Part shown: in pieces, positions 1-8,864 of the stretch
Layout: each line of letters opens with the position of its first letter
Numbering within the stretch: position 1 is the stretch's first letter
Source of the DNA: Chitinophaga barathri
GTDB taxonomy: Bacteria; Bacteroidota; Bacteroidia; Chitinophagales; Chitinophagaceae
DNA length: 64,000 nucleotides
Reading direction: 5' to 3'
NCBI RefSeq assembly: GCF_003807585.1
Contig: NZ_RMBX01000013.1
Span: 186,001 to 250,000 of the forward strand
Notes under the pieces: model-generated
What the model was told of the DNA's origin: nothing
The model's database searches: none
What the model saw: the letters and a program-made list of their open reading frames with translations, nothing else
Made by a program: the position numbers and the translations under genes

Positions 1-22
1 AAGCAATCAGTACAAACAGTAT

Positions 23-634
23 ATGGATATGCAAGCATTGGACAAAGCTTATTGGAACGCACGCTACGAACGCGGCGAAACGGAATGGGATATGGGGACC
101 GTATCCCCCCCGTTGAGAGACTATATCGATCAGTTACCGAACAAGAACCTGCGCATCCTGATCCCCGGCGGCGGCAACAGTTACGAGGCCCGTTACCTGT
201 GGGATAATGGCTTCAGGGACATCACCGTGCTGGACATTTCGTCCGTGGCCGTAGAGCGCCTGAAACGTGAGCACCAGGGCACAGGCATCAAGTTTGAAGT
301 GGGCGACTTTTTTGAACACGAAGCGGAGTACGACCTGATCATCGAGCAAACCTTTCTTTGCGCTTTGGATCCCGCTTTGCGCCAGGCTTACGCGCGGCAC
401 ATGTACGATCTTCTCTGGGAAGAAGGCCGCCTGGTAGGAGTGCTGTTCAACCGGGAGTTTGAGCAGCCGGGCCCTCCTTTCGGTGGCGGCATCAAGGTAT
501 ACCGCCGGATGTTCGAACCATATTTTAATTTTAAAACCTTCGCTCCCTGCTACAATTCACACCCCGCCCGCCAGGGTAAAGAGGTGTTCATCAATTTCAG
601 GAAGCTGGACGGCCTCGCAAGACGGCGCAACTGA
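23..634 (+). CDS. TPMT-family SAM-dependent methyltransferase
   Basis: This is a 203-residue class I methyltransferase resembling the thiopurine S-methyltransferase (TPMT) family. The N-terminus has the family pattern of a Trp-rich segment followed by ETEWDMG (residues 20-26). A glycine-rich SAM loop, IPGGGNSYEARYL, lies near residues 47-59, and an acidic strand end (VLDIS) near residues 69-73 would bind the ribose. The substrate cannot be read from sequence; relatives act on small thiol, selenium or halide compounds. An ATG also lies two codons downstream of the chosen one. The gene stands alone, with about 60 nt to the next gene on the same strand. Cytosolic, since no signal peptide is visible. 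Confidence 0.85.
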   Translation: MDMQALDKAYWNARYERGETEWDMGTVSPPLRDYIDQLPNKNLRILIPGGGNSYEARYLWDNGFRDITVLDISSVAVERLKREHQGTGIKFEVGDFFEHEAEYDLIIEQTFLCALDPALRQAYARHMYDLLWEEGRLVGVLFNREFEQPGPPFGGGIKVYRRMFEPYFNFKTFAPCYNSHPARQGKEVFINFRKLDGLARRRN

Positions 635-697
635 TACCCGCAGCAAATTGCTTACCTTTAGGGGTGTTATTATTCTCCATTAAAAGACAAAACCAGG

Positions 698-1378
698 ATG
701 AAAAGAATGATATGGACCGCCTGCATTATGCTGGCCTCAGTGGCTGCATGGGCGCAGGAATCGGTCAAACCTGACGCATTTGAAAAAGGTATGAAGCAAC
801 CGGGTGTACAACTGCTGGATGTACGTACCGCGAAAGAATTCAGTACCGGCCACCTGCCGGACGCGCTACTGGCGGACTTCACCAAAAAAGACGAATTTTT
901 CCACCGCCTGGAATCTGTGGACAAAACAAAACCCGTATACATATACTGTCTCAGCGGAGGCCGCAGCACGGCTGCCGCTAAATGGATGCGTGAGAACGGT
1001 TACAAAGAAGTGATTGAGCTGGATGGCGGCGTAATGGCCTGGAAGCAGGAGGGCAAGCCGCTCAGCGGCACGGAAAAAAGCGGCCCGCAGATGAGCACTG
1101 CCCTCTACGACAAATCCGTTGCCAGCGGCAAATGGATACTGGTGGACGTTGGCGCGGGATGGTGCCCGCCCTGCCGTAAGATGGCGCCGGTGGTAGCGCA
1201 GTTCGTAAAAGAAAATAAAGTGAAACTGGTGAATGTGGACGGCGAGCACGATACGCATGTCATGCAGAAGATCAACGCGATAACGCTGCCAACATTTTTG
1301 CTGTATAAAGACGGGAAGGAAGTGTGGCGGAAAGAAGGGATCGTGAGCCTTGAAGAGTTTAAGGCAGCGATGAAATAA
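698..1378 (+). CDS. Secreted rhodanese-thioredoxin fusion protein
   Basis: 226 residues. A signal peptide (residues 1-19, AWA before Gln20) sends the protein to the periplasm. A rhodanese-like domain (about 28-125) carries a cysteine in the active loop YCLSGGRS (Cys84). A thioredoxin-like domain (about 130-226) carries WCPPC (Cys156 and Cys159) and a cis-Pro context TLPTF near residue 198. Rhodaneses move sulfane sulfur and thioredoxins reduce disulfides. The fusion suggests a periplasmic thiol or persulfide redox role, but the substrate is unknown. WCPPC is also typical of TlpA/ResA-like proteins. The gene ends at a strong hairpin shared with the convergent lipoprotein gene. Confidence 0.88.
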   Translation: MKRMIWTACIMLASVAAWAQESVKPDAFEKGMKQPGVQLLDVRTAKEFSTGHLPDALLADFTKKDEFFHRLESVDKTKPVYIYCLSGGRSTAAAKWMRENGYKEVIELDGGVMAWKQEGKPLSGTEKSGPQMSTALYDKSVASGKWILVDVGAGWCPPCRKMAPVVAQFVKENKVKLVNVDGEHDTHVMQKINAITLPTFLLYKDGKEVWRKEGIVSLEEFKAAMK

Positions 1379-1380
1379 TT

Positions 1381-1410
1381 AAAAAGGCGCTTCGTTTGAA
1401 GCGCCTTTTT
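1381..1410. terminator. Bidirectional rho-independent terminator
   Basis: A perfect 8-bp stem (GGCGCTTC, 1386-1393, with GAAGCGCC, 1398-1405) closes a 4-nt loop. It is flanked by five A on the left and five T on the right, so it can terminate from both sides. It sits between the stops of the converging genes at 1378 and 1413. Confidence 0.9.
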
Positions 1411-1412
1411 AA

Positions 1413-2120
1413 TCAGTCAAATCCTTCGAGATCGGGATAATACACAACTATTTTCGAAACCGCATTTCCTGCTTTATTGATGCCGGTAATCCGGAGGTAT
1501 ATTTTGTGCAGCACCACAACGGCCGCTCCTTCCGGCAGGGTCTTGATATCCTTTACCAGATCGTAATATTCCTGCCCGCATCCCGTCAATACTTCATTCT
1601 TCAATTCGTCAATATTTACGTCGGGGAACAGCTTATGTTCGTCTTCCGTATATGTCTTGAGGGTATACGCATCGCGTTCGTCGGGTATTAATGTCTGCTC
1701 TTCCGACTGGTATACTTTCCAGCCTTCCAGGAGGCAGGGCTCTTTTCCGGCTACACCGGCCACCGTTTCGTAAGACTGTGCAACGATAAGGTCTTCCAGG
1801 CTGTCTGAGGCGACCATAAACTCATCGCCGTTTTCCATGGAAACTCCGTATTCCTTTGTGGACAGGAAGATGGTGTCTTTATTCTCCCGTATATCCATTT
1901 CAATATCGCAGGAAAATACAAGTGATCTATCCGCGAAATGGATCTTGTGAGCGCCTGTCACATAAGCTGCCTGCTTTGCGGAAGCGTCAAAATCATCATC
2001 GTCTGTGCTTGCGGAATCCATCGTTTCCACAGTGAGCGTATCCGTTTCTTTTGCAGCAGGTTGCGCGGAATTACAGGCGGTTATTGTTACCGCAAGGCAT
2101 AGGTATAGGATAGTTTTCAT
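1413..2120 (-). CDS. Hypothetical lipoprotein
   Basis: The ATG at 2120 gives a 235-residue protein with a lipoprotein signal: a hydrophobic stretch followed by TITAC, lipid cysteine at residue 16. A short acidic and Thr/Ser-rich linker (about 20-45, including DDDD) follows. The mature part is mixed alpha/beta and I do not recognise its family. The start lies 1 nt beyond the stop of the M32 peptidase gene, so the two are probably co-transcribed and translationally coupled. An upstream in-frame start exists but would place 13 extra residues before the signal peptide and overlap the peptidase gene. Likely anchored in the outer or inner membrane. Confidence 0.75.
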   Translation of the reverse strand: MKTILYLCLAVTITACNSAQPAAKETDTLTVETMDSASTDDDDFDASAKQAAYVTGAHKIHFADRSLVFSCDIEMDIRENKDTIFLSTKEYGVSMENGDEFMVASDSLEDLIVAQSYETVAGVAGKEPCLLEGWKVYQSEEQTLIPDERDAYTLKTYTEDEHKLFPDVNIDELKNEVLTGCGQEYYDLVKDIKTLPEGAAVVVLHKIYLRITGINKAGNAVSKIVVYYPDLEGFD

Positions 2121-2121
2121 A

Positions 2122-3633
2122 CTACAATTTATAAATCCCGCCGAACTTCTCAGAGGCATATTCCAGGAAATAACGGAAATCCAGTTTTTCCCCCGTCACT
2201 TTTTCGCATAACTCATTGGAAGTCCAGAACCTGCCGTGACGATGGATATTTTCACGCAGCCAGTGCAGCAGGGTATCGTACACGCCGGATGCAATATCGT
2301 TCTCCAGGTTCGGTATCTGTTTTTTGGCGGAAGCAAACAGCTGGGCCGCGTAAAAACTGCCCAGGGAATAAGTGGGGAAATAACCGAAGCTGCCGTGGCT
2401 CCAGTGGATATCCTGCAAAATGCCGTGCATATCGTCCGGCACTTTTACCTGTAAAAAATCTTCATAGTATTTGTTCCATACGTCCCGCAGATCGCTGGTT
2501 TTGAGATTGCCCGCGATCAGTTCTTTTTCAATTTCATAACGGATCATCACATGGAAGTGATAAGTGAGCTCATCCGCTTCCGTCCTGATCAGCGAAGGCT
2601 GCACAAGATTGATGGCCCTGTAGAAATCCTGGATGGGCACGGCCAGCAGGTTGCTGCGGAACAGGCCCTGGAGCTTACCGTAGTGATGCTGCCAGAAAGT
2701 GAGGCTGCGGCCTACATTGTTTTCCCAGAGCCTGGACTGTGATTCGTGAATGCCCAGGCTGGCGGCTTCGCCGCATGGCAGGCCATATTCTTCGATGGGC
2801 AGGCCCTGCTCATAAAGGGCGTGACCGCCTTCGTGGATGCAGCTCCAGGTCATATTGCCAAGGTCCTGCTCGTCTATCCGCGTGGTGACGCGTACGTCCT
2901 GCGGGTTGAAGCTGGTGGTGAAGGGGTGTTCGGACACGTCTTGCCGGCCCGCTTTGAAATCATAACCCATGTCCTTCAGCAGACCCAGCCCAAATTCCCA
3001 TTGCTGGTCTTTCGGGTAATGGCGGGAGAGGAATTTCCGTTCCGGCACATCCTGCAAGGCGATCTTTTGCAGCAGCGGCAGCAGGGAGCTGCGCACGCTG
3101 CTGAAAATCGCGTCCAGCATGGCTACGTCCGCGCCTTTTTCATATTCGTTCAGCAGGGCGTCGTAAGGATGGCCGGTGAAGCCCAGGATGGCGGCTTCCT
3201 GCTGTTTGAGGGCGACCATCTTTTCAAGCGCCGGTTCAAAGACCGCGTAGTTTTTTTCCTTGCGGGCGCGTATCCAGGCATGGTAGGCGGTATTGGTGGC
3301 GTTGGAAAGCTCGGCTACAAAAGCGGCCGGATATTTCCGATTCTTTTCATAATCTTCCAGCGAAAGGGTCACATTCCTTTTCTGGATGGCGGTAAGGTCG
3401 TGACGCCCATGCAGTTCCCGCAACAGGTTGCCCAGGTCTTCCTGGCTGAACAGCTCGTGTGCGAGGCTGCTGAGCGTGGTGAGCTGCTGGCCCCTGAAGG
3501 CGGCCCCCTTTTCCGGCAGGTAGGTTTCCTGGTCCCAGCCTAATACGGCCATGGCGTTGCGTACATCCGCTATCTGCTGCATCTTTGCTTTGTACTGTTC
3601 GTAAAGCTCCGCTGAAGTTTTTTGCACTGTCAT
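2122..3633 (-). CDS. M32-family metallocarboxypeptidase (carboxypeptidase Taq type)
   Basis: 503 residues, the usual length for this family. It removes C-terminal residues from peptides using a bound metal, in the cytosol (no signal peptide). The zinc motif is HEGGH (267-271), and the third ligand is expected in IHESQSRLWEN (about 295-305, Glu297). The family DVRVTTR segment lies near 247-253. It is first in a two-gene operon with the lipoprotein gene and has a well-formed Bacteroidota promoter just upstream. Broad C-terminal specificity is typical of the family; the physiological role is probably peptide turnover. Confidence 0.93.
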   Translation of the reverse strand: MTVQKTSAELYEQYKAKMQQIADVRNAMAVLGWDQETYLPEKGAAFRGQQLTTLSSLAHELFSQEDLGNLLRELHGRHDLTAIQKRNVTLSLEDYEKNRKYPAAFVAELSNATNTAYHAWIRARKEKNYAVFEPALEKMVALKQQEAAILGFTGHPYDALLNEYEKGADVAMLDAIFSSVRSSLLPLLQKIALQDVPERKFLSRHYPKDQQWEFGLGLLKDMGYDFKAGRQDVSEHPFTTSFNPQDVRVTTRIDEQDLGNMTWSCIHEGGHALYEQGLPIEEYGLPCGEAASLGIHESQSRLWENNVGRSLTFWQHHYGKLQGLFRSNLLAVPIQDFYRAINLVQPSLIRTEADELTYHFHVMIRYEIEKELIAGNLKTSDLRDVWNKYYEDFLQVKVPDDMHGILQDIHWSHGSFGYFPTYSLGSFYAAQLFASAKKQIPNLENDIASGVYDTLLHWLRENIHRHGRFWTSNELCEKVTGEKLDFRYFLEYASEKFGGIYKL

Positions 3634-3651
3634 GAAAAGGATTTTATTTTA

Positions 3652-3684
3652 CAAATCTATCAACCTGCCTGCATAGCAACAAAA
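3652..3684 (-). promoter_or_regulatory. Bacteroidota-type promoter for the M32 peptidase operon
   Basis: On the minus strand, TTTTG (3680-3684) is followed after 20 nt by TAGATTTG (3652-3659), matching the -33 and -7 elements of the Bacteroidota primary sigma factor. The predicted transcription start is about 12 nt upstream of the ATG at 3633. Confidence 0.7.
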
Positions 3685-3715
3685 GGCATGGCAGAATGTT
3701 GATAACAATTAAGAT

Positions 3716-4810
3716 ATGACCATCCGCGATATTATACAAGTCATAGAAACATTTGCCCCCCTGAGTTACCAGGAACACTACGACAATGCGGGCCTGCTCT
3801 TCGGGCGGCCGGAATGGGAGGTGAAAGGCGTGCTGCTCACGCTGGACGCCACAGAAGCCGTGCTGGACGAAGCCCTGGAAAAGGGTTGCAACCTCGTTAT
3901 TGCCCATCACCCGATCGTGTTCGGGGGGCTTAAAAAGATCACCGGCCGCAATTACGTGGAAAGAGTGGCCATCAAAGCGATCAAAAACGACATTGCCGTA
4001 TATGCGGCGCATACTAACCTGGACAATGTAAGGGCCGGCGTAAGCGCCATGATGGCGGGCCGGCTGGATCTCACCCATACCCGCGTGCTGGATCCGAAAA
4101 GGGAGCTGCTGCGCAAACTTTTCACCTTTGTGCCCGTTGCGGACGCGGAGATCGTACGAGGCGCCCTGTTTGCCGCGGGAGCCGGGCATATCGGCAAATA
4201 CAGCGAGTGTTGTTTTTACCACGAAGGCACCGGCACCTTCAAAGGTGCGCCGGATACGGACCCGTATGTGGGCAAGCCCGGAGAAAGGCACTCTGAAGGG
4301 GAGGTAAAGGTGGAAGTGATCTTCCCGGCCTGGATGGAAGGGCAGGTCGTGCAGGCCATGCTCAAGCACCACCCCTACGAAGAGGTGGCGTACGATATCG
4401 TGAAGCTGGAAAACAGCTACGCCGAGGTAGGCTCCGGCCTGGTGGGCCTGCTGCCGGAGGAAATGGACGAAATGGACTTCCTGCGGCTCGTAAAGGAGCG
4501 TTTCCAGACCGGCTGCGTGCGGTATACCCCCCTCAGGGGCAAAAAGGTGCATAAAGTGGCGGTTTGCGGCGGGGCGGGGAGCTTCCTCCTGAAACAGGCC
4601 AAAGCGGCCGGTGCGGACGCTTATGTGAGCGCCGACTTTAAGTATCATGAGTTTTTTGATGCTGAAAATCAATTAATTATAGCAGATGTGGGACATTTTG
4701 AGAGCGAACAGTTCGCGGTAGACTTATTTTATCATATATTGACCGAAAATTTCCGTAACTTCGCGCCTCTAAAATCTACCATCAACACAAACCCGGTAAA
4801 TTATTTGTAA
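3716..4810 (+). CDS. Nif3-like dinuclear metal-centre hexameric protein
   Basis: 364 residues, the long form of the Nif3/YbgI/YqfO family. These proteins form toroidal hexamers with a two-metal site; the biochemical role is not settled, and some members are reported as GTP cyclohydrolase-related. Metal-binding motifs are visible as IAHHP (His64, His65), HTNLD (99-103) and the C-terminal GHFESEQ (about 325-331). The middle part (about 125-230) is the inserted domain found in long members. The gene lies 3 nt before the zinc-ribbon gene, a pair often kept together in Bacteroidota, and the two are probably one transcript. It is divergent from the M32 gene. Confidence 0.9.
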   Translation: MTIRDIIQVIETFAPLSYQEHYDNAGLLFGRPEWEVKGVLLTLDATEAVLDEALEKGCNLVIAHHPIVFGGLKKITGRNYVERVAIKAIKNDIAVYAAHTNLDNVRAGVSAMMAGRLDLTHTRVLDPKRELLRKLFTFVPVADAEIVRGALFAAGAGHIGKYSECCFYHEGTGTFKGAPDTDPYVGKPGERHSEGEVKVEVIFPAWMEGQVVQAMLKHHPYEEVAYDIVKLENSYAEVGSGLVGLLPEEMDEMDFLRLVKERFQTGCVRYTPLRGKKVHKVAVCGGAGSFLLKQAKAAGADAYVSADFKYHEFFDAENQLIIADVGHFESEQFAVDLFYHILTENFRNFAPLKSTINTNPVNYL

Positions 4811-4813
4811 TAC

Positions 4814-5566
4814 ATGGCTACTGTTAAAGAATACAACGTTGAGGAAAAGCTGGTTTCTGTAATGCGGTTACAGAAGTTCGATTCCAAGTTGGATGAAATC
4901 CAGATTCTGAAGGGTGAGTTGCCGATCGAAGTGCGGGACCTGGAAGATGAGATTGAAGGTTTGAACCACCGCCAGGCTCACATCGAAGACGAAGTGAAAG
5001 GTATCCAGGATTTCGTAGCTGCCAAAAAAGCTGCCATCAAGGAAGCTGAAGCGCTGGCTAAAAAATACGAAAAACAACAGGATAATGTAAAAAACAGCCG
5101 CGAGTTTGAAGCCATCTCCAAAGAGATCGAGATGCAGAACCTGGAGATCAAACTGGCTGAGAAACATATCAAAGACGCCAACGAAGAGATAAAGGAAAAG
5201 TCCCGCTCCCTGGAAGTGGCCAAAAAGGCTGTGTCCGACAAGGAACTGAACCTGAAGCACAAAAAAGGCGAACTGGAGAAGATCATCGGTGAGACTGAAA
5301 AAGAGGAGAAAGCATTCGAGAAACAATCCCAGGATGCCCGCGAGAAAGTAGATCCCCGCCTGCTGGCTGCATACGAGAAGATCCGTAAAAACTACCGCAA
5401 TGGCCTGGCTGTTGTAACCGTTATGCGCGACTCCTGCGGCGGCTGCTTCAACGCTATCCCGCCGCAAAGGCAGGCTGAGATCCGCCAGCGCAAAAAGATC
5501 ATCGTTTGCGAACACTGCGGCCGCATCCTCGTGGACAACGACCTGGAAGCTACCGTGAGCATCTAA
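4814..5566 (+). CDS. C4-type zinc-ribbon coiled-coil protein (COG1579 family)
   Basis: 250 residues. Residues about 35-180 are a long, charged, Glu/Lys-rich coiled coil. The C-terminus is a zinc ribbon with two CxxC knuckles (Cys208/Cys211 and Cys232/Cys235). Relatives are often described as possible nucleic-acid-binding proteins, but the function is not established. The start lies 3 nt after the Nif3-like gene, which supports an operon. A strong terminator follows the stop. Confidence 0.88.
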   Translation: MATVKEYNVEEKLVSVMRLQKFDSKLDEIQILKGELPIEVRDLEDEIEGLNHRQAHIEDEVKGIQDFVAAKKAAIKEAEALAKKYEKQQDNVKNSREFEAISKEIEMQNLEIKLAEKHIKDANEEIKEKSRSLEVAKKAVSDKELNLKHKKGELEKIIGETEKEEKAFEKQSQDAREKVDPRLLAAYEKIRKNYRNGLAVVTVMRDSCGGCFNAIPPQRQAEIRQRKKIIVCEHCGRILVDNDLEATVSI

Positions 5567-5587
5567 ACGATCCGCAAAAAGATTATA

Positions 5588-5630
5588 AAGGAACTCCGCG
5601 CATCTCCATTGCGCGGAGTTCCTTATTTTT
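5588..5630 (+). terminator. Rho-independent terminator with a 14-bp stem
   Basis: A perfect 14-bp inverted repeat (5588-5601 with 5611-5624) around a 9-nt loop is followed by A and then TTTTT. It ends the Nif3/zinc-ribbon operon and lies only 6 nt before the next start codon. The T tract also forms TATTTTTG (5624-5631), which fits the -7 consensus. Confidence 0.9.
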
Positions 5631-5636
5631 GTCCCT

Positions 5637-7124
5637 ATGCGTTTCATTTTCCTTATAGCCTTCTTTTGCAGTATATCCATCAACGTGAGTGCGCGGCAAA
5701 AGAAGTACGAATTTAATGCCCGTTGCCAGCAAGCTTACAACGCTATCATGCAGCTGCGGCTGAGCACCGGCAAAAGCCTCCTCGAAGAAGAGAAACGCGC
5801 CAACCCGGACAATCTCATCCCTTATTTCATCGAGAACTACGCGGACTTTTTCACCCTCTTTTTTAACGAAGACCCGGCCGTATACGCCCGCCAACGTAAG
5901 CAACGCGCCGCCCGGCTGGACCTGCTGGCCCAGGGCCCCGAAGATTCGCCCTATTATCTTTACACACAGGCCGCTGTCAAATTCCAGTGGGCCATGGTGA
6001 GAGTGAAGTTCGGCGAAAAGTGGGATGCCGTATGGGAGATCCGCAAAGCATACGTCACCCTGAAAGACAACCAGCGCAAATTCCCCGGCTTCCTGCCGAA
6101 CAATATGCTCACCGGCTCCATGCAGACCGTATTCGGTACTATTCCCGAAGGGTACAAATGGATCACGAACATCCTGGGGTTAAGGGGCAGCATCAAAGAA
6201 GGCATGGCCTCGCTGCAAACCGTGATCGACAGCAATGACCCCACCGCCCTGCTTTTTAAAGAAGAATCCTACTATTATTACTGTTACCTGAAGCTGTTCA
6301 TCGAAAACAAACCCGAGCAGCTCTGGGCTTTTATACAACGCAAGCAGCTGGACACCAAAAACAACTACCTTTTTGCGCTTATGGTGGCCAACCTGAGCCT
6401 GAACAACCAGAAGGCGAGCCAGGGCATCAAAGTGCTGGAAGAACGCGTACAAAGCCCTGAATACGCCGAAATCTGGTACAAGGAATATGTGCTGGGCCTC
6501 ATGAAGCTGGAGCGGCAGGATGCGGACGCCATTGCCCACCTAGAGCGGTTTGTGAACAACTTCAAAGGGAAATTCTACGTAAAAGAGGCCCTTCAGCGCC
6601 TTAGCTGGGCCTATTACATGAAAGGCGATATGGCCTCGGCCAACCGGTACCGCAGTCTTATTTCCCAACGCGGCAACACGGAAACCGATGCTGACAAACA
6701 GGCGCAGAAAGAAGCCAAAAGCGGCAAATGGCCGGACCCCGTGCTGCTGAAAGCCCGCCTCCTCAGCGACGGCGGTTTTTACGAACAGGCGAGGGAGCTG
6801 CTGCTTACCAAAAGGGCGAACGACTTCCAGACAGTGGAGCTGAAGCTGGAATATGCCTACCGCCTCGCCCGCATCTATGACGAAATGGGGATGGATACCA
6901 GCGCCATCAAACTATACGACGCCACGATCAAAATAGGCAGCAACCGGCCTGAATATTTCGCCGCGCGCGCGGCACTGCAATTAGGCTATATTTATGAAAA
7001 AATGGGGGATAAGGCCAAAGCGAAACAAAGTTTCCAGACCTGCCTCGATATGGAAGGCCATGATTACAAAAATTCGCTCGACCAGCGCGCAAAATCCGGG
7101 ATGCTTCGCCTGGAAGGGAAATAA
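5637..7124 (+). CDS. Secreted tetratricopeptide-repeat protein
   Basis: 495 residues with a signal peptide (about 1-19, ending VSA before Arg). The rest is almost all alpha-helical with TPR-like helix pairs, clearest at the C-terminus (about 400-490). The N-terminal half holds long amphipathic helices like the TPR-rich Iml2/DUF3808 type. Such proteins are scaffolds for protein complexes. No catalytic motif is visible, so the partner is unknown. The ATG lies 6 nt downstream of the preceding terminator, so the transcript may have almost no leader. recN follows after 39 nt and could share the transcript. Confidence 0.8.
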   Translation: MRFIFLIAFFCSISINVSARQKKYEFNARCQQAYNAIMQLRLSTGKSLLEEEKRANPDNLIPYFIENYADFFTLFFNEDPAVYARQRKQRAARLDLLAQGPEDSPYYLYTQAAVKFQWAMVRVKFGEKWDAVWEIRKAYVTLKDNQRKFPGFLPNNMLTGSMQTVFGTIPEGYKWITNILGLRGSIKEGMASLQTVIDSNDPTALLFKEESYYYYCYLKLFIENKPEQLWAFIQRKQLDTKNNYLFALMVANLSLNNQKASQGIKVLEERVQSPEYAEIWYKEYVLGLMKLERQDADAIAHLERFVNNFKGKFYVKEALQRLSWAYYMKGDMASANRYRSLISQRGNTETDADKQAQKEAKSGKWPDPVLLKARLLSDGGFYEQARELLLTKRANDFQTVELKLEYAYRLARIYDEMGMDTSAIKLYDATIKIGSNRPEYFAARAALQLGYIYEKMGDKAKAKQSFQTCLDMEGHDYKNSLDQRAKSGMLRLEGK

Positions 7125-7163
7125 TTCGCAATTAATTAAGAACTTAGACCTGGAAAATCTTAT

Positions 7164-8816
7164 ATGCTATACCGCTTAGTAATTCAGAATTATGCGATCA
7201 TTGACAACCTGGAGGTGGATTTCTCCCGGAACCTCAATGTGATCACCGGTGAAACAGGCGCCGGGAAATCTATCCTGCTGGGCGCGCTCAGCCTCATCCT
7301 GGGGGAGCGGGCGGACCCGGCGGTACTGTTTGACAAAACACGTAAATGTGTGATCGAAGGCATGTTTAAAGTAAAGCCGCAGCAGGTGCAGGCTTTTTTT
7401 GAAACAAACGAGCTGGATATGGAAGAGGCGGTGATCATCCGCCGTGAGATCAGCTCCGCCGGCAAAAGCCGCGCTTTTGTGAACGATACGCCCGTGAACC
7501 TTTCCCAGCTGAACGAGCTGAGCAGTTTGCTCGTAGACCTCCACCAGCAGTTCGATACGCTGGAGCTTGAAAAATCCGGCTTCCAGCGCGAAGTGATAGA
7601 CGCTTTGGCCGGCCACCAGGAACAATTACATGCGTATACCCGCCAGTATCAGCAATATGCACGCCTTCTGAAGGAACTCAAAGACCTTCAGCTTCAGCGC
7701 GAGAATGCGAACAAAGAATCAGACTACAACAAATTCCTCCTGGACGAGCTGCTGGAAGTAAATCTCCGGGAAAATGAAATAGAAACGCTGGAAGCCGAAC
7801 AGCAGGTGCTCAGTCATGCCGAAGAGATCAAAGGCACGCTGAGCCGGGTCTATTTCCAGCTGAAAGAAGACGAAACGCCGGTATTGCAGCAGTTGCGGCA
7901 GTTACAGACATCGCTGCAAACGCTGGTCGCCTTTCACAAAGATGTGCCCGCGCTGGCGGAACGCCTGCAAAGCTCTTACGTAGAGTTGCAGGACATTGCC
8001 TCCGAAGTGGAGCGGTTGAACGACCAGGTGCAGTACGACGGGGAGCGGATGGAACAGTTGAACGACCGGCTGGCTGCGGCTTACAGGCTTTTAAAGAAAC
8101 ATAACGCGCACAATACGGCGGAGCTATTGCAGATCCGGGACAATCTTCAGCAAAGCCTGGAAGGCGTGCTGAACCTGGATGACCGCATCCTGGCGCTGGA
8201 AAAACAAAGCGCCGAGGCATTTGCGTCGCTGGAAAATACGGCGGTACAGTTGTCTGAACAGCGCAAAGCGCAGACCGCGCCGTTTGAACAGAAGGTGAAC
8301 GCCTTGCTGGCGCAGGTTGGTATGCCGAACGCCCGCATAAAAGTGGACATACAGGAATGCCCGCTGCACGCTTACGGAAAAGATAACATAGAATTTCTCT
8401 TCGACGCCAATAAGAGCAATAACTTCGGGCCTATCCGGAAAGTGGCGTCAGGTGGCGAGCTGAGCAGGCTGATGTTGTGCATCAAGAGCCTGGTGGCGCG
8501 TTCCGTAGCCCTGCCCACTCTCATATTCGACGAAATCGACACCGGTATTTCAGGAGAAGCCGCCAAACAGGTGGGCGTGATCATGAAAGAGCTGGCCCGC
8601 GGCCACCAGGTGATCTGTATCACGCATCAGCCGCAGCTGGCGGGTAAAGCCGATGCGCATTACTTTGTGTATAAACATATGGAGGAAGACAAGGTGAAGA
8701 CGCACGTGCGGCTGCTAACGCAGGATGAAAGGATCACAGCCATCGCCAAAATGCTGGGCGGCGAACAGCCCACAGCCGCCGCGCTGGAGAATGCGCGGGA
8801 GATGGTTACGCAATAA
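7164..8816 (+). CDS. recN: DNA repair protein RecN
   Basis: 550 residues, the normal RecN length. This SMC-like ATPase acts in recombinational repair of double-strand breaks. Walker A is GETGAGKS (29-36), the ABC signature is SGGELSRLM near residue 430, and Walker B is IFDEIDTGISG near residue 455. Between them lies a long helical region that forms the coiled-coil arms. The N-terminus MLYRLVIQNYAIIDNL is characteristic. fabI follows after a 48-nt gap that has its own promoter. No LexA-like box is evident upstream. Confidence 0.96.
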   Translation: MLYRLVIQNYAIIDNLEVDFSRNLNVITGETGAGKSILLGALSLILGERADPAVLFDKTRKCVIEGMFKVKPQQVQAFFETNELDMEEAVIIRREISSAGKSRAFVNDTPVNLSQLNELSSLLVDLHQQFDTLELEKSGFQREVIDALAGHQEQLHAYTRQYQQYARLLKELKDLQLQRENANKESDYNKFLLDELLEVNLRENEIETLEAEQQVLSHAEEIKGTLSRVYFQLKEDETPVLQQLRQLQTSLQTLVAFHKDVPALAERLQSSYVELQDIASEVERLNDQVQYDGERMEQLNDRLAAAYRLLKKHNAHNTAELLQIRDNLQQSLEGVLNLDDRILALEKQSAEAFASLENTAVQLSEQRKAQTAPFEQKVNALLAQVGMPNARIKVDIQECPLHAYGKDNIEFLFDANKSNNFGPIRKVASGGELSRLMLCIKSLVARSVALPTLIFDEIDTGISGEAAKQVGVIMKELARGHQVICITHQPQLAGKADAHYFVYKHMEEDKVKTHVRLLTQDERITAIAKMLGGEQPTAAALENAREMVTQ

Positions 8817-8841
8817 CATTTCAATTTTCGACTTTAACTGC

Positions 8842-8849
8842 TAAATTTG
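8842..8849 (+). promoter_or_regulatory. Promoter -7 element for fabI
   Basis: TAAATTTG matches the Bacteroidota -7 consensus TAnnTTTG. The -33 element is weak (TTTC near 8819). The predicted start site gives fabI a leader of only about 10 nt. Confidence 0.55.
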
Positions 8850-8864
8850 CCCAAATTTTAATCA

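Noticed and set aside
3644..4672. 342-residue minus-strand frame across the Nif3-like gene
   Set aside because: It lies antisense to a clearly conserved gene and its composition is that of a shadow frame.
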